Source: an uncultured Piscirickettsiaceae bacterium
GTDB lineage: Bacteria; Pseudomonadota; Gammaproteobacteria; Methylococcales; Cycloclasticaceae
Reading direction: 5' to 3'
DNA: 64,000 nucleotides
Assembly (NCBI GenBank): GCA_913061075.1
Contig: CAJXSK010000004.1
Coordinates: 173,597-237,596 of the forward strand
Numbering within the stretch: the stretch's first letter is position 1; each line of letters begins with the position of its first letter. This document shows positions 45,108 through 56,898 of this stretch, one piece after another. The notes beneath the pieces are model-generated. The model saw only the letters and a list, made by a program, of their open reading frames with translations. It did no database searches and was not told the DNA's origin. Position numbers and translations under genes: made by a program.

Positions 45108-45653
45108 TTACTTTAGAACCCATTTTTTATCTTCAAGAATCAATTCAGCTTGTTTTTGTTGGGGAACACCTAATACCAAGAGCTTTTGTAAGTGAGAATT
45201 AGAGAAAGGGGTATGCTCTGTATAAGCGCTAGTAAAATCTACAGTAGCCTGTGTTGTTGATGTCATGCGAATGGCATCAATTGTTTGAACTTGTTGTATA
45301 ACGGCGATAATACGTGCATTTCGAAGATTGGCATCTCCCCATGGTTTGCCTACTAATAGCTTTTCGCCTTCATCTGTAAACTTTAAATAAACACCAGAAC
45401 GGCCAGAGGTTTTACATTCGGCTAAATTGGCATCAATAACAGTTTGTTGCTCTGAACACGTCCAGCCACGTGCATCTTTGCCATGAGCGTTGGGGTTATT
45501 AGTAACGATGCTAACCGCATAACCCGATGGTTTGTCTGGTGAATTGAGGGTGGCAAGCGCTAATTCTTTAGTTAGAACAGGAGGTTTGTGGCAGGCTAAA
45601 AGAATTAAGCAGCCAGTGATAATAAGAACAATTTTGCTGAGTTGGTTTACCAT
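45108..45653 (-). CDS. Hypothetical lipoprotein
   Basis: The start MVNQL at 45653 is preferred over one 2 codons earlier. A lipoprotein signal ends in LILLAC. The mature part of about 160 residues has two further cysteines (WTCSEQQ and AECKTSG), which may pair, and a region with ATVDFTSAYTEHTPF. I do not recognise the family. It lies 17 bases upstream of nth on the same strand; the link may be only positional. Confidence 0.75.
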   Translation of the reverse strand: MVNQLSKIVLIITGCLILLACHKPPVLTKELALATLNSPDKPSGYAVSIVTNNPNAHGKDARGWTCSEQQTVIDANLAECKTSGRSGVYLKFTDEGEKLLVGKPWGDANLRNARIIAVIQQVQTIDAIRMTSTTQATVDFTSAYTEHTPFSNSHLQKLLVLGVPQQKQAELILEDKKWVLK

Positions 45654-45715
45654 AATCAATCTTTAAGGAATTATTGAACGGATGATACATTGTAATCTAG
45701 AGGTTAGGTATTCGA

Positions 45716-46372
45716 ATGATTAATTGGTCAAAAATTGATACTGTCTTATTGGATATGGATGGCACCTTATTAGACTTACGGTTTGATAATTATTTTTGGC
45801 AAACGTTAGTGCCTAAATATTATGCTGAAAGAGAGGGTGTATCGTTAGATCAAGCCGTTAAGACGTTAGCACCTATTTTTAAAGAGGAAGAAGGTAAGCT
45901 GAATTGGTATTGTTTGGATTTTTGGAGTAAAAAGTTATCTATCAATATAATAGAGCTTAAACATCAAGCAAAAGCGACGATTCAAGTGCTACCGTACACA
46001 CGAGAGTTTTTAATGGCGTTGAAACAGGCTGATATTCGTTGTGTATTGGTGACCAATGCGCATATGGATAGCCTGACATTAAAAATGCAAGAAACAGGGT
46101 TGATAGAGTTTTTTGATGCGACTATTTGTGCACATGACATTGGTTACCCAAAAGAACATCAGTTATTTTGGCAAGGTATACAGCAGCTAGAAGGTTTTAT
46201 GGTGGAGCGCACTTTATTTGTAGACGATAGCCTTAGTATTTTGAAATCTGCCGAGACGTTTGGGCTAACTCAACTGGTGGCTATTGCATGCCCAGACAGT
46301 ACTCAGGCATCTAGGCAAGTTGATGATTTTTTAGCAGTTGAACACTTGGGGGAGTTATTGCCAATAAAATAA
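45716..46372 (+). CDS. yrfG: HAD-family GMP/IMP nucleotidase YrfG-like
   Basis: A HAD hydrolase of 218 residues with motif I DMDGTLLDL, motif II VLVTNAH, motif III lysine in GYPKEHQLFW and motif IV LFVDDSLSIL. The alpha-helical cap (YFWQTLVPKYYAEREG; WYCLDFWSKKL) matches YrfG, known to dephosphorylate purine 5'-monophosphates. The gene converges on rhlB with 11 bases between stops. Confidence 0.9.
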   Translation: MINWSKIDTVLLDMDGTLLDLRFDNYFWQTLVPKYYAEREGVSLDQAVKTLAPIFKEEEGKLNWYCLDFWSKKLSINIIELKHQAKATIQVLPYTREFLMALKQADIRCVLVTNAHMDSLTLKMQETGLIEFFDATICAHDIGYPKEHQLFWQGIQQLEGFMVERTLFVDDSLSILKSAETFGLTQLVAIACPDSTQASRQVDDFLAVEHLGELLPIK

Positions 46373-46383
46373 AGGTTAGGCCT

Positions 46384-47631
46384 TTAACGTCTGTAAGGTT
46401 TTTTATTTCTATTTTGTGAATGCGTTGTAGGTGGTTTGTAAGCTTTTTTTGTAGCAGGCTTAAGCTTGGGCAATGTGGACGCATCTATATTTTGAAACGG
46501 AATTTTATGTGAAATATAGGTTTCAATATCAGGTAGTGAATAAGCGTATGTTTCGCATGCGAAGCTAATGGCAATACCGCTAGCGCCAGACCGAGCTGTA
46601 CGGCCAATGCGGTGAACATAGTCTTCAGCATCTTGAGGCAAATCAAAATTAAAAACATGTGTCACGTCGGGTATATGTAAGCCACGGGCGGCAACATCGG
46701 TTGCAATTAAAATGGGTAGTTCACCATCTTGGAATTTTTTGAGAATTCGTTGACGTTTGTTTTGTGGAACATCGCCAGATAACACGGCACTATTAAAGTC
46801 GTTTCCTTCTAGCGTGCGGTTGAGTTTGTCTGCATTATGTTTGGTGTTAATGAAAATAATGGCCCGTTCTGGCGTTTGCTCATTCAGCAGCATAACGAGT
46901 AATGGCAATTTTTCATTGTCTGCAGGGTAATACATGTGCTCTACCACTTGCTTAGCAGTAATTTGCTTAGGTTCAATACGCACCATTTCTGGTTCGTTCA
47001 TATGTTCATAAGCAAGCTCTGTCACTTTGAAAGACAAGGTGGCTGAAAATAACATATTAAGGCGAAGTTCTGGCTCAGGTAGGCGGCGTAATAGATAACG
47101 AATATCATTAATAAAGCCGAGGTCAAACATTCTATCTGCTTCGTCGAGTACTAATGCTTCTACACTTCTTAAATTAAATACTTTTTGTTTGAAAAAATCG
47201 ATAGTCCGGCCAGGTGTACCAATAAGAATATCGATGCCATCTTCTATTGTTTTTCGTTGTTTTTCGTAATCTGTACCACCGTATGCCAAGCCAATTTTAA
47301 TATTGGTATGTTTGCCGATAATCGCTGCATCGTTATAGATTTGTATGGCCAGCTCTCTAGTGGGGGCTAGAATCAACGCTCTTACGGCTTTTGGGTTTTC
47401 TTGTGGTTCAGCCATTAATAAACATTGGTAGGTAGCCAATAAAAAGGCAATGGTTTTGCCCGTTCCGGTTTGTGCTTGCCCAGCAACATCTTTAGATTTT
47501 AATGAAATTGGTAAGGTTTGCTCCTGAATAGGTGAGCAGTGTGTGAACCCCGCGTCATTAAGGCCCAGCATAAGTTGTTCGGATAACCCTAACGAGTTAA
47601 ATGGTGTTTCAGTTAAATGGGTAGATGCCAT
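46384..47631 (-). CDS. rhlB: ATP-dependent RNA helicase RhlB
   Basis: A DEAD-box helicase of 415 residues: Q-motif CSPIQEQTLP, motif I AQTGTGKT, motif Ib GTPGR, motif II DEAD, motif III SAT, motif V VATDVAARGLHI-type (IATDVAARG) and motif VI HRIGRTARSG. The opening LTETPF and the C-terminal segment VFNFDLPQDAEDYVHR match RhlB closely. In gammaproteobacteria RhlB works with RNase E. Its place divergent from trxA-rho is the conserved arrangement. A short basic tail ends the protein. Confidence 0.94.
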   Translation of the reverse strand: MASTHLTETPFNSLGLSEQLMLGLNDAGFTHCSPIQEQTLPISLKSKDVAGQAQTGTGKTIAFLLATYQCLLMAEPQENPKAVRALILAPTRELAIQIYNDAAIIGKHTNIKIGLAYGGTDYEKQRKTIEDGIDILIGTPGRTIDFFKQKVFNLRSVEALVLDEADRMFDLGFINDIRYLLRRLPEPELRLNMLFSATLSFKVTELAYEHMNEPEMVRIEPKQITAKQVVEHMYYPADNEKLPLLVMLLNEQTPERAIIFINTKHNADKLNRTLEGNDFNSAVLSGDVPQNKRQRILKKFQDGELPILIATDVAARGLHIPDVTHVFNFDLPQDAEDYVHRIGRTARSGASGIAISFACETYAYSLPDIETYISHKIPFQNIDASTLPKLKPATKKAYKPPTTHSQNRNKKPYRR

Positions 47632-47764
47632 GAGTTGATTTAGGGCCTGTGAGTTGTCAAAAAAGTGATGTCAGACATGAATAATTTCATGTTAAGCTAT
47701 GCAGCAGCTATCGTACCCTTTATACGTTAAGGACGCATGGTTTTAATTAAATTGGAGAAAAATA

Positions 47765-48091
47765 GTGAGTGAGAGTTTAGTACATACATCTGACGATAAT
47801 TTTGAACAAGATGTGCTTAATGTAACAGAGCCTGTATTAGTGGATTTTTGGGCAGAATGGTGTGGGCCTTGCAAAATGATTGCGCCAATTTTAGACGAAG
47901 TGGCGGATGAATATGCAGGCAAAGTCAAAGTGGTAAAGCTTGATATTGACTCAAACCCTGGTATGCCAAGACGGTTTGGCGTTAGAGGTATTCCGACTTT
48001 AATGATTTTTAAAAATGGTGAAGTTGAAGCGACTAAAGTAGGTGCTGTTTCAAAGTCTCAACTGACAGCATTTATTGATAGTAACGTTTAA
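47765..48091 (+). CDS. trxA: Thioredoxin 1
   Basis: The 108 residues carry the active site WCGPC in [11 protein letters not shown] and the cis-Pro loop RGIPTLMIF. It reduces cytoplasmic disulfides and donates electrons across the membrane to DsbD, whose gene is also in this window. The start is GTG at 47765, 7-8 bases after TTGGAGAA. It is followed by a long perfect hairpin and then rho. Confidence 0.97.
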   Translation: MSESLVHTSDDNFEQDVLNVTEPVLVDFWAEWCGPCKMIAPILDEVADEYAGKVKVVKLDIDSNPGMPRRFGVRGIPTLMIFKNGEVEATKVGAVSKSQLTAFIDSNV

Positions 48092-48096
48092 TATCA

Positions 48097-48128
48097 ACGT
48101 CTTCGTCTAGAAAACTGGACGAAGACGT
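48097..48128 (+). terminator. Hairpin between trxA and rho
   Basis: ACGTCTTCGTC (48097-48107) pairs perfectly with GACGAAGACGT (48118-48128), a strong 11-base stem followed by only a short T-rich stretch (ATTTTAG). It begins 6 bases after the trxA stop. It may be a partial terminator that lowers read-through into rho, whose expression is usually autoregulated in its leader. Confidence 0.65.
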
Positions 48129-48264
48129 ATTTTAGTGCTACCTTTATACCTGTAATACAAAATTCTTAGCACGCGACGTGCGACATTCAAAAAAAACCAA
48201 GACATAATTTAATGCGACATTTAGATCGCACTTTCCCCTATTTACAACCCTCCTAAAAGACTCT

Positions 48265-49521
48265 ATGAATTTAACTGAACTGAAGCGTAAACCTGCAACT
48301 GAAATTCTTCAAATTGCTAAAGACTTAGGTGTTGATAACACCGGGCGATCAATAAAACAAAACACCGTATTCCAAATACTAAAAAAAGTAGCAAAAAAAG
48401 GCGATGACATCCATGGCGATGGTGTCCTTGAAATTTTATCGGATGGGTTTGGGTTCTTAAGGTCGGCAGATGGTTCATTTTTAGCAGGCCCTGATGATAT
48501 TTATGTATCACCCAGTCAGATTCGCCGGTTTGGTTTAAGAACAGGGGATACGATTTCAGGGAAAATTCGTCCACCTAAAGACAACGAACGTTATTTTGCC
48601 TTATTAAAGGTTGATACGCTTAATTATGAAAAACCCGAACACGCAAAAAACAAAATAGCATTTAAAGATTTAACACCGCTGTTTGCCAATGAGCGTCTAT
48701 TCCTTGAAATGGGAAATGGTACGACAGAGGATTTAACCGCTAGAATTATCGACCTAGTGTCTCCGATTGGAAAAGGCCAGCGTGGCTTAATTGTTTCTCC
48801 GCCAAAAGCGGGTAAAACAATGATTATGCAGAATTTGGCACATTCAATTGCTGTTAATAACCCAGATTGTCATTTAATTGTTTTGTTGATTGATGAACGT
48901 CCAGAAGAGGTGACAGAAATGTCACGCACAGTGAAAGGTGAGGTTATTTCAAGTACGTTTGATGAACCAGCAGCTCGCCATGTACAAGTCGCAGAAATGG
49001 TTATCGAAAAAGCCAAGCGAATGGTAGAGCACAAACAAGATGTTATTATTTTATTGGACTCAATCACACGTCTAGGGCGTGCCTATAATACGGTGGCTCC
49101 TTCATCGGGTAAAATTCTAACCGGTGGTGTAGATGCTAATGCCTTAGAGCGGCCTAAACGTTTCTTTGGTGCAGCACGTAACATTGAAGAAGGTGGCAGC
49201 TTAACGATTATTGCCACAGCCTTGGTTGAAACCGGTTCAAGAATGGATGATGTTATTTACGAAGAGTTTAAAGGTACGGGTAATATGGAGCTGCATTTAG
49301 AACGTAAAATTGCAGAAAAACGTGTTTACCCTGCTATTAACGTGAACCGTTCTGGTACGCGTCGCGAAGAATATTTGGTTGATGCAGACATCCTGCAAAA
49401 AACATGGATTCTACGTAAAATTCTTAACCCGATGGATGAAATGGGTGCAATTGAATTCTTACTTGAGCGCTTTAAGAAAACCAAAACAAACAGTGAGTTT
49501 TTTGATTCAATGAAGCGATAG
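48265..49521 (+). CDS. rho: Transcription termination factor Rho
   Basis: A hexameric RNA helicase that ends transcription at Rho-dependent sites. At 418 residues it has the opening [13 protein letters not shown], the RNA-binding cold-shock-like domain ([17 protein letters not shown]), the P-loop region [13 protein letters not shown], Walker [12 protein letters not shown] and the Q/R-loop stretch [20 protein letters not shown], split as [13 protein letters not shown] and [14 protein letters not shown] 170-base leader precedes it, consistent with autogenous control. Confidence 0.98.
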   Translation: MNLTELKRKPATEILQIAKDLGVDNTGRSIKQNTVFQILKKVAKKGDDIHGDGVLEILSDGFGFLRSADGSFLAGPDDIYVSPSQIRRFGLRTGDTISGKIRPPKDNERYFALLKVDTLNYEKPEHAKNKIAFKDLTPLFANERLFLEMGNGTTEDLTARIIDLVSPIGKGQRGLIVSPPKAGKTMIMQNLAHSIAVNNPDCHLIVLLIDERPEEVTEMSRTVKGEVISSTFDEPAARHVQVAEMVIEKAKRMVEHKQDVIILLDSITRLGRAYNTVAPSSGKILTGGVDANALERPKRFFGAARNIEEGGSLTIIATALVETGSRMDDVIYEEFKGTGNMELHLERKIAEKRVYPAINVNRSGTRREEYLVDADILQKTWILRKILNPMDEMGAIEFLLERFKKTKTNSEFFDSMKR

Positions 49522-49536
49522 TTAGCTTTTTAGAAC

Positions 49537-49569
49537 AAAAAAAGAGCCTCAATTGAGGCTCTTTTTTTT
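49537..49569. terminator. Bidirectional intrinsic terminator between rho and purD
   Basis: A perfect palindrome, GAGCCTCAATTGAGGCTC, lies between an A7 run and a T8 run. It can end transcription of rho on the plus strand and purD on the minus strand, both of which stop within 20 bases of it. Confidence 0.92.
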
Positions 49570-49586
49570 GCGTAATACAAACGAGT

Positions 49587-50876
49587 CTAGTCTTTCACTT
49601 CTTCTCGAGAAATGGCACGATGACCAATATCAGTGCGGAAATAGACATTGTCCCAATGGATGCTACCGACCGTTTCGTAGGCTTTTATTTGAGCGTCATA
49701 CACGCTATCGCCTAAAGCGCATGTGCACAATACGCGACCGCCATTAGTCGTGACGTCGACACCTTGCATTTTTGTGCCGGCATGAAATGTTTTTGAATCA
49801 CTGGTTTCTTCTGAAATACCCGTAATGACATCACCCTTGTTGTAATCAAAGGGGTAGCCACCAGCCGCTAAAACAATACCTATAGCGGTACGTGAATCCC
49901 ATTTTGCTTGAACGGTATCTAATTGATTATCTAAGGCAGCATTGCAAAGCGCCACCATATCGCTTTGTAAGCGCATCATAATCGGTTGAGTTTCTGGGTC
50001 ACCAAAGCGGCAGTTATATTCAAGAACCTTGGGCGTACCTTCTGCATCAATCATCACGCCGGCATATAAAAAGCCTGAATAGGGAATACCGTCTTTAATC
50101 ATTCCATCCAGTGTTGGTTGGATGATGGTGTCCATAATGGTTTGGTGCATTTGTTTTGTTACAACAGGTGCTGGCGAATACGCGCCCATACCGCCGGTAT
50201 TAGGCCCTTTGTCACCATTGTCACGGGCTTTATGGTCTTGAGATGATGCCATAGGTAATGCTTGATTGCCATTGGCGATAACGATAAAGCTGGCTTCTTC
50301 ACCGACTAAAAACTCTTCGACCACAACTCGGTGACCAGCTTCGCCAAAGGCATTGCCTGCGAGCATGTCATTCACTGCATCAATTGCCTCTTGTTCAGTT
50401 TCTGCGAGAATAACGCCTTTACCTGCAGCTAAGCCATCGGCTTTAACAACGATGGGAGCGCCTTTGGCACGAATGTAATCACTGGCCAATTGAATATCGG
50501 TAAAGCTTTGGTAATCAGCAGTCGGAATGTTGTGCCTTGCCAAAAAGTCTTTACAGAATGCTTTTGAGCCTTCAAGTTGAGCTGCTGCTTTTGATGGGCC
50601 AAAGCAGCGTAATTTATTGTCTTTAAATACATCGACGATACCTTCAACTAACGGTGCTTCAGGACCGATGATAGTTAAATCTATCGCGTTACTTTTAGCG
50701 AAAGAAAGAAGTGCGGGGATGTCTTCAGCTGATATGTCTACGTTAGTTAGCTTTTTTTCTAGCGCAGTACCCGCATTACCAGGCGCAACGAAGACTTGTT
50801 TAACGTCTTTTGATTGTGCCGCCTTCCATGCAAGTGCATGTTCGCGACCACCACCACCAACGATAAGAATATTCAT
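49587..50876 (-). CDS. purD: Phosphoribosylamine-glycine ligase
   Basis: The ATP-grasp enzyme of purine synthesis step 2 has 429 residues. The start ILIVGGGGREHALAWK, the Gly-rich ATP site VVKADGLAAGKGVILAE and NCRFGDPETQP with metal-binding residues are intact. It lies 18 bases after purH in the same operon, the usual purH-purD pairing. Confidence 0.98.
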   Translation of the reverse strand: MNILIVGGGGREHALAWKAAQSKDVKQVFVAPGNAGTALEKKLTNVDISAEDIPALLSFAKSNAIDLTIIGPEAPLVEGIVDVFKDNKLRCFGPSKAAAQLEGSKAFCKDFLARHNIPTADYQSFTDIQLASDYIRAKGAPIVVKADGLAAGKGVILAETEQEAIDAVNDMLAGNAFGEAGHRVVVEEFLVGEEASFIVIANGNQALPMASSQDHKARDNGDKGPNTGGMGAYSPAPVVTKQMHQTIMDTIIQPTLDGMIKDGIPYSGFLYAGVMIDAEGTPKVLEYNCRFGDPETQPIMMRLQSDMVALCNAALDNQLDTVQAKWDSRTAIGIVLAAGGYPFDYNKGDVITGISEETSDSKTFHAGTKMQGVDVTTNGGRVLCTCALGDSVYDAQIKAYETVGSIHWDNVYFRTDIGHRAISREEVKD

Positions 50877-50894
50877 AGTTAAGCTCTCTTTAAT

Positions 50895-52457
50895 TTAGTG
50901 TCTAAAGTGACGCATGCCGGTGAAGACCATCGCAATGCCGTGTTCATCAGCAGCAGCAATAACTTCGTCATCTCGCATGGATCCGCCGGGCTGTATGACT
51001 GCTTTAATACCCACTTCAGCAGCATTATCTAAACCGTCTCTAAAGGGGAAAAATGCATCGGATGCCATCACTGCACCGTTAACCTCTAATCCTGCATGCT
51101 CAGCTTTAATGGCCGCAATTCTAGCGGAATTAACACGGCTCATTTGCCCAGCGCCAACGCCGATGGTGGCATTGTTTTTACCGTACACAATGGCATTTGA
51201 TTTTACAAATTTAGCTACGCGCCAAGTGAATAATAAATCATTCATTTCTTGTTCGGTTGGTTGGCGTTTGCTAACAACAGTTAGGTCGTTGTATAGCTCT
51301 GTGTCTGCAGATTGAACAAGTAGGCCACCATTTATACGTTTAAAATCTAATGATGCTTGAGCTGACGTGTTCCATTGCCCACAATCCAATAATCGAACAT
51401 TCTTTTTACCCGCCACTATCTCAATGGCTGCTTTTTCAATGCTTGGTGCAATAATAACTTCTACAAACTGTTGATCAACGATCGCTTGTGCTGTTGCCGC
51501 ATCAAGAGGTCTATTGAATGCAATAATGCCGCCAAATGAAGATTCAGGATCAGTTTTATAGGCTGAATTATAGGCATCTAAAATTGATTCGCCTATAGCA
51601 ACACCACAAGGGTTTGCGTGTTTAACGATGACGCATGCTGGCGCATCATCAAATTGTTTTACGCACTCTAAAGCAGCGTCAGTATCGGCAATGTTATTGT
51701 ATGAAAGCTCTTTACCTTGTATTTGTTTTGCAGCGGCAATTGAGCCTGGTGTTTGTTGGTTATCCACATAAAAGGCTGCTTTTTGGTGTGGGTTTTCACC
51801 ATAACGCATTACTTGTTGCTGCTTGAATTGAACATTAAACGTTCTAGCAAAATCGGCTTTGTTACCGTCTTCTTGAATAGTGCCTAAATAGTTGGCAATG
51901 GCGCCATCATATTGAGCGGTATGTTCGAATGTTTTAACGGCCAAATTAAACCGAGTAGCATCATTTACAGACCCTGTTGATTTGATACTAGTGAGTACCA
52001 TCTCGTAGTCTGATGGTTCGACCACTATGGTCACATCTTTGTGATTTTTTGCAGCTGCACGAATCATCGTCGGGCCACCAATATCAATATTCTCAATGGC
52101 AGTAGCTAAGTCACAGTCGGGGTTGGCAACTGTTTGTTGAAAGGGGTAAAGATTAACAACAACCAAGTCGATGGCGCTGATGTTATTTTTTTTCATAACA
52201 TCTTGATCAATATCACGACGCCCTAAAATACCACCATGAACTTTTGGGTGAAGTGTTTTGACTCGCCCATCCATCATTTCAGGAAAGCCGGTGTAGTCAC
52301 TTATTTCAATAACAGGTATGTTGTTTTGTTGTAGTAACTTTGCAGTACCACCGGTCGAAATAAGCTCAATATCTAATGCGGCAAGTTGTTGGCAAAGTTC
52401 TATAACGCCTGATTTGTCTGACACACTAATGAGTGCTCTGGAGATTTTGTTGTTCAT
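50895..52457 (-). CDS. purH: Bifunctional AICAR formyltransferase/IMP cyclohydrolase
   Basis: It catalyses the last two steps to IMP. The 520 residues comprise the MGS-like IMP cyclohydrolase domain (1-195; [15 protein letters not shown] and [11 protein letters not shown]) and the AICAR formyltransferase domain ([14 protein letters not shown], then [11 protein letters not shown] with the catalytic Lys-His). The 10-formyl-THF it uses is the same pool that PurU drains. It begins the purH-purD operon. An imperfect AGACA-AA-TGTCT repeat at 52480-52491 lies in its leader. Confidence 0.98.
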   Translation of the reverse strand: MNNKISRALISVSDKSGVIELCQQLAALDIELISTGGTAKLLQQNNIPVIEISDYTGFPEMMDGRVKTLHPKVHGGILGRRDIDQDVMKKNNISAIDLVVVNLYPFQQTVANPDCDLATAIENIDIGGPTMIRAAAKNHKDVTIVVEPSDYEMVLTSIKSTGSVNDATRFNLAVKTFEHTAQYDGAIANYLGTIQEDGNKADFARTFNVQFKQQQVMRYGENPHQKAAFYVDNQQTPGSIAAAKQIQGKELSYNNIADTDAALECVKQFDDAPACVIVKHANPCGVAIGESILDAYNSAYKTDPESSFGGIIAFNRPLDAATAQAIVDQQFVEVIIAPSIEKAAIEIVAGKKNVRLLDCGQWNTSAQASLDFKRINGGLLVQSADTELYNDLTVVSKRQPTEQEMNDLLFTWRVAKFVKSNAIVYGKNNATIGVGAGQMSRVNSARIAAIKAEHAGLEVNGAVMASDAFFPFRDGLDNAAEVGIKAVIQPGGSMRDDEVIAAADEHGIAMVFTGMRHFRH

Positions 52458-52580
52458 GAATAACCCTGGCTATTTGTTGAGACAAATGTCTACTGGATGA
52501 ACAGCGCATTTTATAGAAATAAGGGCTTTCTTGCTTGTTTTTTTAAGTTAGAAACGACAGCTTGGGGAAATAGGGGCTAA

Positions 52581-52826
52581 TTATTCGATATGGTACTCGG
52601 ACATTTTTTTTCGAAGTGTTCCTCGACTTAAACCTAACATTTTTGCGGCTTTTGATTGATTTGACTTTGTATAAGCTAGAACGGCTTCTATCAGTGGTTT
52701 TTCAACTTCACTGATTACCATCGAATGTAAATCAACAATTTCATCGCCATCAAGTTGATCGAAATAATCTTCTAAGCTTTTTTTAACCTCTTGACATAAA
52801 GGTGTTTTGAACGAGTTAGTTGTCAT
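52581..52826 (-). CDS. fis: DNA-binding protein Fis
   Basis: A nucleoid-associated bending protein of 81 residues, shorter than E. coli Fis (98). The C-terminal helix-turn-helix SKAAKMLGLSRGTLRKKMSEY is conserved as SKAAKMLGLS and RGTLRKKMSEY. The N-terminal part supplies the dimer helices. The start overlaps dusB by 4 bases, the classical dusB-fis operon that is induced on outgrowth in enterics. Confidence 0.96.
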   Translation of the reverse strand: MTTNSFKTPLCQEVKKSLEDYFDQLDGDEIVDLHSMVISEVEKPLIEAVLAYTKSNQSKAAKMLGLSRGTLRKKMSEYHIE

Positions 52827-53812
52827 GCCGCTATTGTAATATTATTTTTAAGCGCATAAAAAACTTTATCGATAAAAGCCAATTGTTGTTCGGGGGTGTC
52901 TAAGGTGTAGGCTTTTTTTATAGTGGGTAGTAGTGATGTATCAATTTTAGTGAAGTACCAGTTGATATGTTTACGCGCAATTTTTACGCCCATAACCGGG
53001 CCGTAAAAGCCATGTAATAGCGTTATATGTTGGCTAATGATGTTATGTCTTTCGTCAAAATCCGGGGCTGCTAACTGCTCGCCTGTTTTAAGGTAATGGT
53101 TAATCTCGCGAAATATCCAAGGATTGCCCTGAGCACCACGACCAATCAGTAACCCATCTGCATCCGTATGTTCTAGAACAAACTGTGCCTTTTCTGGTGT
53201 GGTAATGTCGCCATTGGCTAAAACAGGGATACTCACGGCTTTTTTTACAGCTCTAATGGTTTCGAATTCAGCGTCACCTTTGTATTTGCAGGCTCGGGTA
53301 CGACCGTGTACGGCGAGTGAAGCAATCCCCGCTTGTTCTGCTATTTGGGCAATCGATATTGCATTTTTATTTTGCGTATCCCAGCCCGTTCTGATTTTAA
53401 GGGTGACGGGTATTGTTACTGTTGACACCACAGCCGTTAATATATCGTTAACCAAGGGTTCATCACGCAATAAAGCGGAACCAGCAGCAACATTACATAC
53501 TTTTTTTGCTGGGCAACCCATGTTGATATCAATAATTTGAGCACCAGCTTGTTGATTATATAAGGCAGCCGCAGCCATTTGTTGGGGATCTGTACCCACG
53601 ATTTGCACAGCACGAGGTTCTTTTTCACCTTGGTGGTCTCGTTTTAACTGTGTACGTGGATTATTAATGAGCAAGGGGTTTGAGGCGGTCATTTCTGAAA
53701 CAGCAAGTCCTGCGCCCAGCTGACGACAAATTTGTCTAAATGGGCGGTCGGTAATACCAGCCATAGGTGATAAAACGAGATTATTATTGAGTGTATAAGG
53801 GCCAATCTTCAT
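52823..53812 (-). CDS. dusB: tRNA-dihydrouridine synthase B
   Basis: A flavoenzyme of 329 residues that reduces uridines in tRNA D-loops. Visible features are the FMN barrel start VLSPMAGITDRPFR, the catalytic Cys in MGCPAKKVCNVAAG, and LAVHGRTR and LANGDITTPEKA for FMN and phosphate. It is followed by fis with a 4-base overlap. The upstream gene, encoding the zinc-ribbon protein, is about 60 bases away. Confidence 0.97.
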   Translation of the reverse strand: MKIGPYTLNNNLVLSPMAGITDRPFRQICRQLGAGLAVSEMTASNPLLINNPRTQLKRDHQGEKEPRAVQIVGTDPQQMAAAALYNQQAGAQIIDINMGCPAKKVCNVAAGSALLRDEPLVNDILTAVVSTVTIPVTLKIRTGWDTQNKNAISIAQIAEQAGIASLAVHGRTRACKYKGDAEFETIRAVKKAVSIPVLANGDITTPEKAQFVLEHTDADGLLIGRGAQGNPWIFREINHYLKTGEQLAAPDFDERHNIISQHITLLHGFYGPVMGVKIARKHINWYFTKIDTSLLPTIKKAYTLDTPEQQLAFIDKVFYALKNNITIAA

Positions 53813-53875
53813 GTGACTAGTTTAGCAACTTTTTACTTGGGCCGTTATAACGAGACTAAAAGATAGTTAACAAGG

Positions 53876-54628
53876 TTAAAAACTAAATGATATTTCGAAA
53901 CCGCTAACAGGCTCTTTTGGTTTACTGAGGTATACAGTGATCTGTTTTGTACTGAAGGGCTTAAATGGGTCGTGCATATCTGCACTGATCAAGTAATCGC
54001 TTTTTTTGAATGATACTTGAGCGTTGTTTTGCCCTATGGCGGTAGACAATGTGAGGTGGATAATTGGGTAGTCTTGATTAACGGGCGCCGTATTTTTTAT
54101 TGTCAGTTTTAGCTGCAGTGTATTTGAACGTGTTGGGTGATTAGATAATTCCCTATCAAGAACTCTTAGTTCATTTGTATTTTTATACTTTGGAATACGA
54201 AGGTTAAATGCCTGATTTAGCTTTTCGAAAGCGGGCTGAAGTTGTGTGTTTTGTGTAAAGTAGTTTGGGTAGTTCGACACCAATTGAAATATTAAGGCGA
54301 TTAAGGCGACAAAACTTAATAACCCAAAGGGTATTTTGCTCCGTTGTTTTGGCTTGTCTGTTTCCCAAGCCGGGTTTTCAAGTTGGGTGAGTTCGTCATG
54401 GTTCTCTTCCGTTAATTGCTCATCTACTTCAGGTGTGGCTGGGGCAATGAAAGGGTCTTCTTGAGGAAGCTCTAATGCGCGAACGCTATCAGGCGTTTTA
54501 AGTTGGTGCTTAATGGCATCAAAAATATCGTTACAGTGCCCACAGCGAACTAAACCATTTTTTGCGTCTACTTGTTCTTGAGAAACTTGTAGTGTGCTTG
54601 AGCAACTGGGGCAAAGGGCGTATTGCAT
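53876..54628 (-). CDS. Zinc-ribbon and DUF3426 domain membrane protein
   Basis: The protein has 250 residues. The N-terminal MJ0042-type zinc ribbon has CPSC and CGHC pairs. An acidic linker follows, then one membrane helix (about 98-117; LLSFVALIALIFQLVS) and a C-terminal DUF3426 beta domain (LRVLDRELSNHP; TLQLKLTIKNTAP). The fold of the C-terminal part suggests an extracytoplasmic binding module. Its position after prmA is conserved in this class, yet no function is known. Confidence 0.88.
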   Translation of the reverse strand: MQYALCPSCSSTLQVSQEQVDAKNGLVRCGHCNDIFDAIKHQLKTPDSVRALELPQEDPFIAPATPEVDEQLTEENHDELTQLENPAWETDKPKQRSKIPFGLLSFVALIALIFQLVSNYPNYFTQNTQLQPAFEKLNQAFNLRIPKYKNTNELRVLDRELSNHPTRSNTLQLKLTIKNTAPVNQDYPIIHLTLSTAIGQNNAQVSFKKSDYLISADMHDPFKPFSTKQITVYLSKPKEPVSGFEISFSF

Positions 54629-54636
54629 GGGTTTAA

Positions 54637-55515
54637 TTAATGTTTACGAGCGTGCAGGCAAGCCCAATTGTCTTGCACTGTTGGGGGCTCAAAAATAAAT
54701 TTGTCTGTGTATGCATAGGTAACTGACTCAATTTGTTCCGAGAGAATGCCTGATAGTATAAGCTGCCCATTGGGTTTAACAAGGTTTGAAATGTCGTTGG
54801 AAAAGGTAATTAACGGTTCGGCAAGGATATTTGCAACAACCGTATCGTGGGTGTCTTTAGGATAATCATGCGCATCAAAAATAGTTAAACGATCTTGGAC
54901 ACTATTTTTTTCAGCATTATTTTGGGTTGCTATTAGTGCTTGTGGGTCAATATCAATACTGGTGGCTTTGTCTGCGCCCATTAATAATGATGCGATAGCG
55001 AGAATGCCGGAACCACAGCCAAAATCAAAGACCGTTGTATTTGTAAGGTTTTGCTGAGCGAGCCAACTTAAACAAAGGGCGGTTGTTGGGTGGGTGCCCG
55101 TTCCAAAGGCTAAGCCGGGGTCAAGCCATAAAATGGTTGCATCGGGTTCTGGCGGGGAGTGTTCTGTTGAGCAAACCCAAAAGTCATCACCAAATTTTAT
55201 AGGCTGAAAGTGTTCTAACCACAATCGCTCCCAGACTTGGTTTTCTAAGCGTTCAAGGTGTATTTTCCAAGAGTTGCTATTATCAACGCTTTCAGTGAAA
55301 ATCTGCTCTATGCGGCTTAAATCGTGCTGTTCATCAAACAAACCAGTAACTAGTACTTCTTCCCACAAGGGTGTGGTTTCTAACGGTGGTTCATAAATAG
55401 GTTGGTTTAGTGCGTCTGTAAAGGTAACTGAAAGAGCCCCGTTGTTTTCGAGTATTTCTTCAAACGAAGGGGCTAGTTCTTTGGATGTTGTGATGGTTAC
55501 TTGTTGCCATGGCAT
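54637..55515 (-). CDS. prmA: Ribosomal protein L11 methyltransferase
   Basis: This AdoMet enzyme trimethylates L11 at several sites. The 292 residues have an N-terminal recognition domain (about 1-60) and a Rossmann methyltransferase core with LDPGLAFGTGTHPTT, the AdoMet loop VFDFGCGSGILAIAS and the catalytic NILAEPL. It lies 6 bases after accC, a common pairing in this class. Confidence 0.97.
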   Translation of the reverse strand: MPWQQVTITTSKELAPSFEEILENNGALSVTFTDALNQPIYEPPLETTPLWEEVLVTGLFDEQHDLSRIEQIFTESVDNSNSWKIHLERLENQVWERLWLEHFQPIKFGDDFWVCSTEHSPPEPDATILWLDPGLAFGTGTHPTTALCLSWLAQQNLTNTTVFDFGCGSGILAIASLLMGADKATSIDIDPQALIATQNNAEKNSVQDRLTIFDAHDYPKDTHDTVVANILAEPLITFSNDISNLVKPNGQLILSGILSEQIESVTYAYTDKFIFEPPTVQDNWACLHARKH

Positions 55516-55521
55516 GGCGTT

Positions 55522-56862
<1,341 letters not shown>

Positions 56863-56898
56863 AGTTATCTCGTCGAAAAGTGTGTGGAATGAAAAAGA

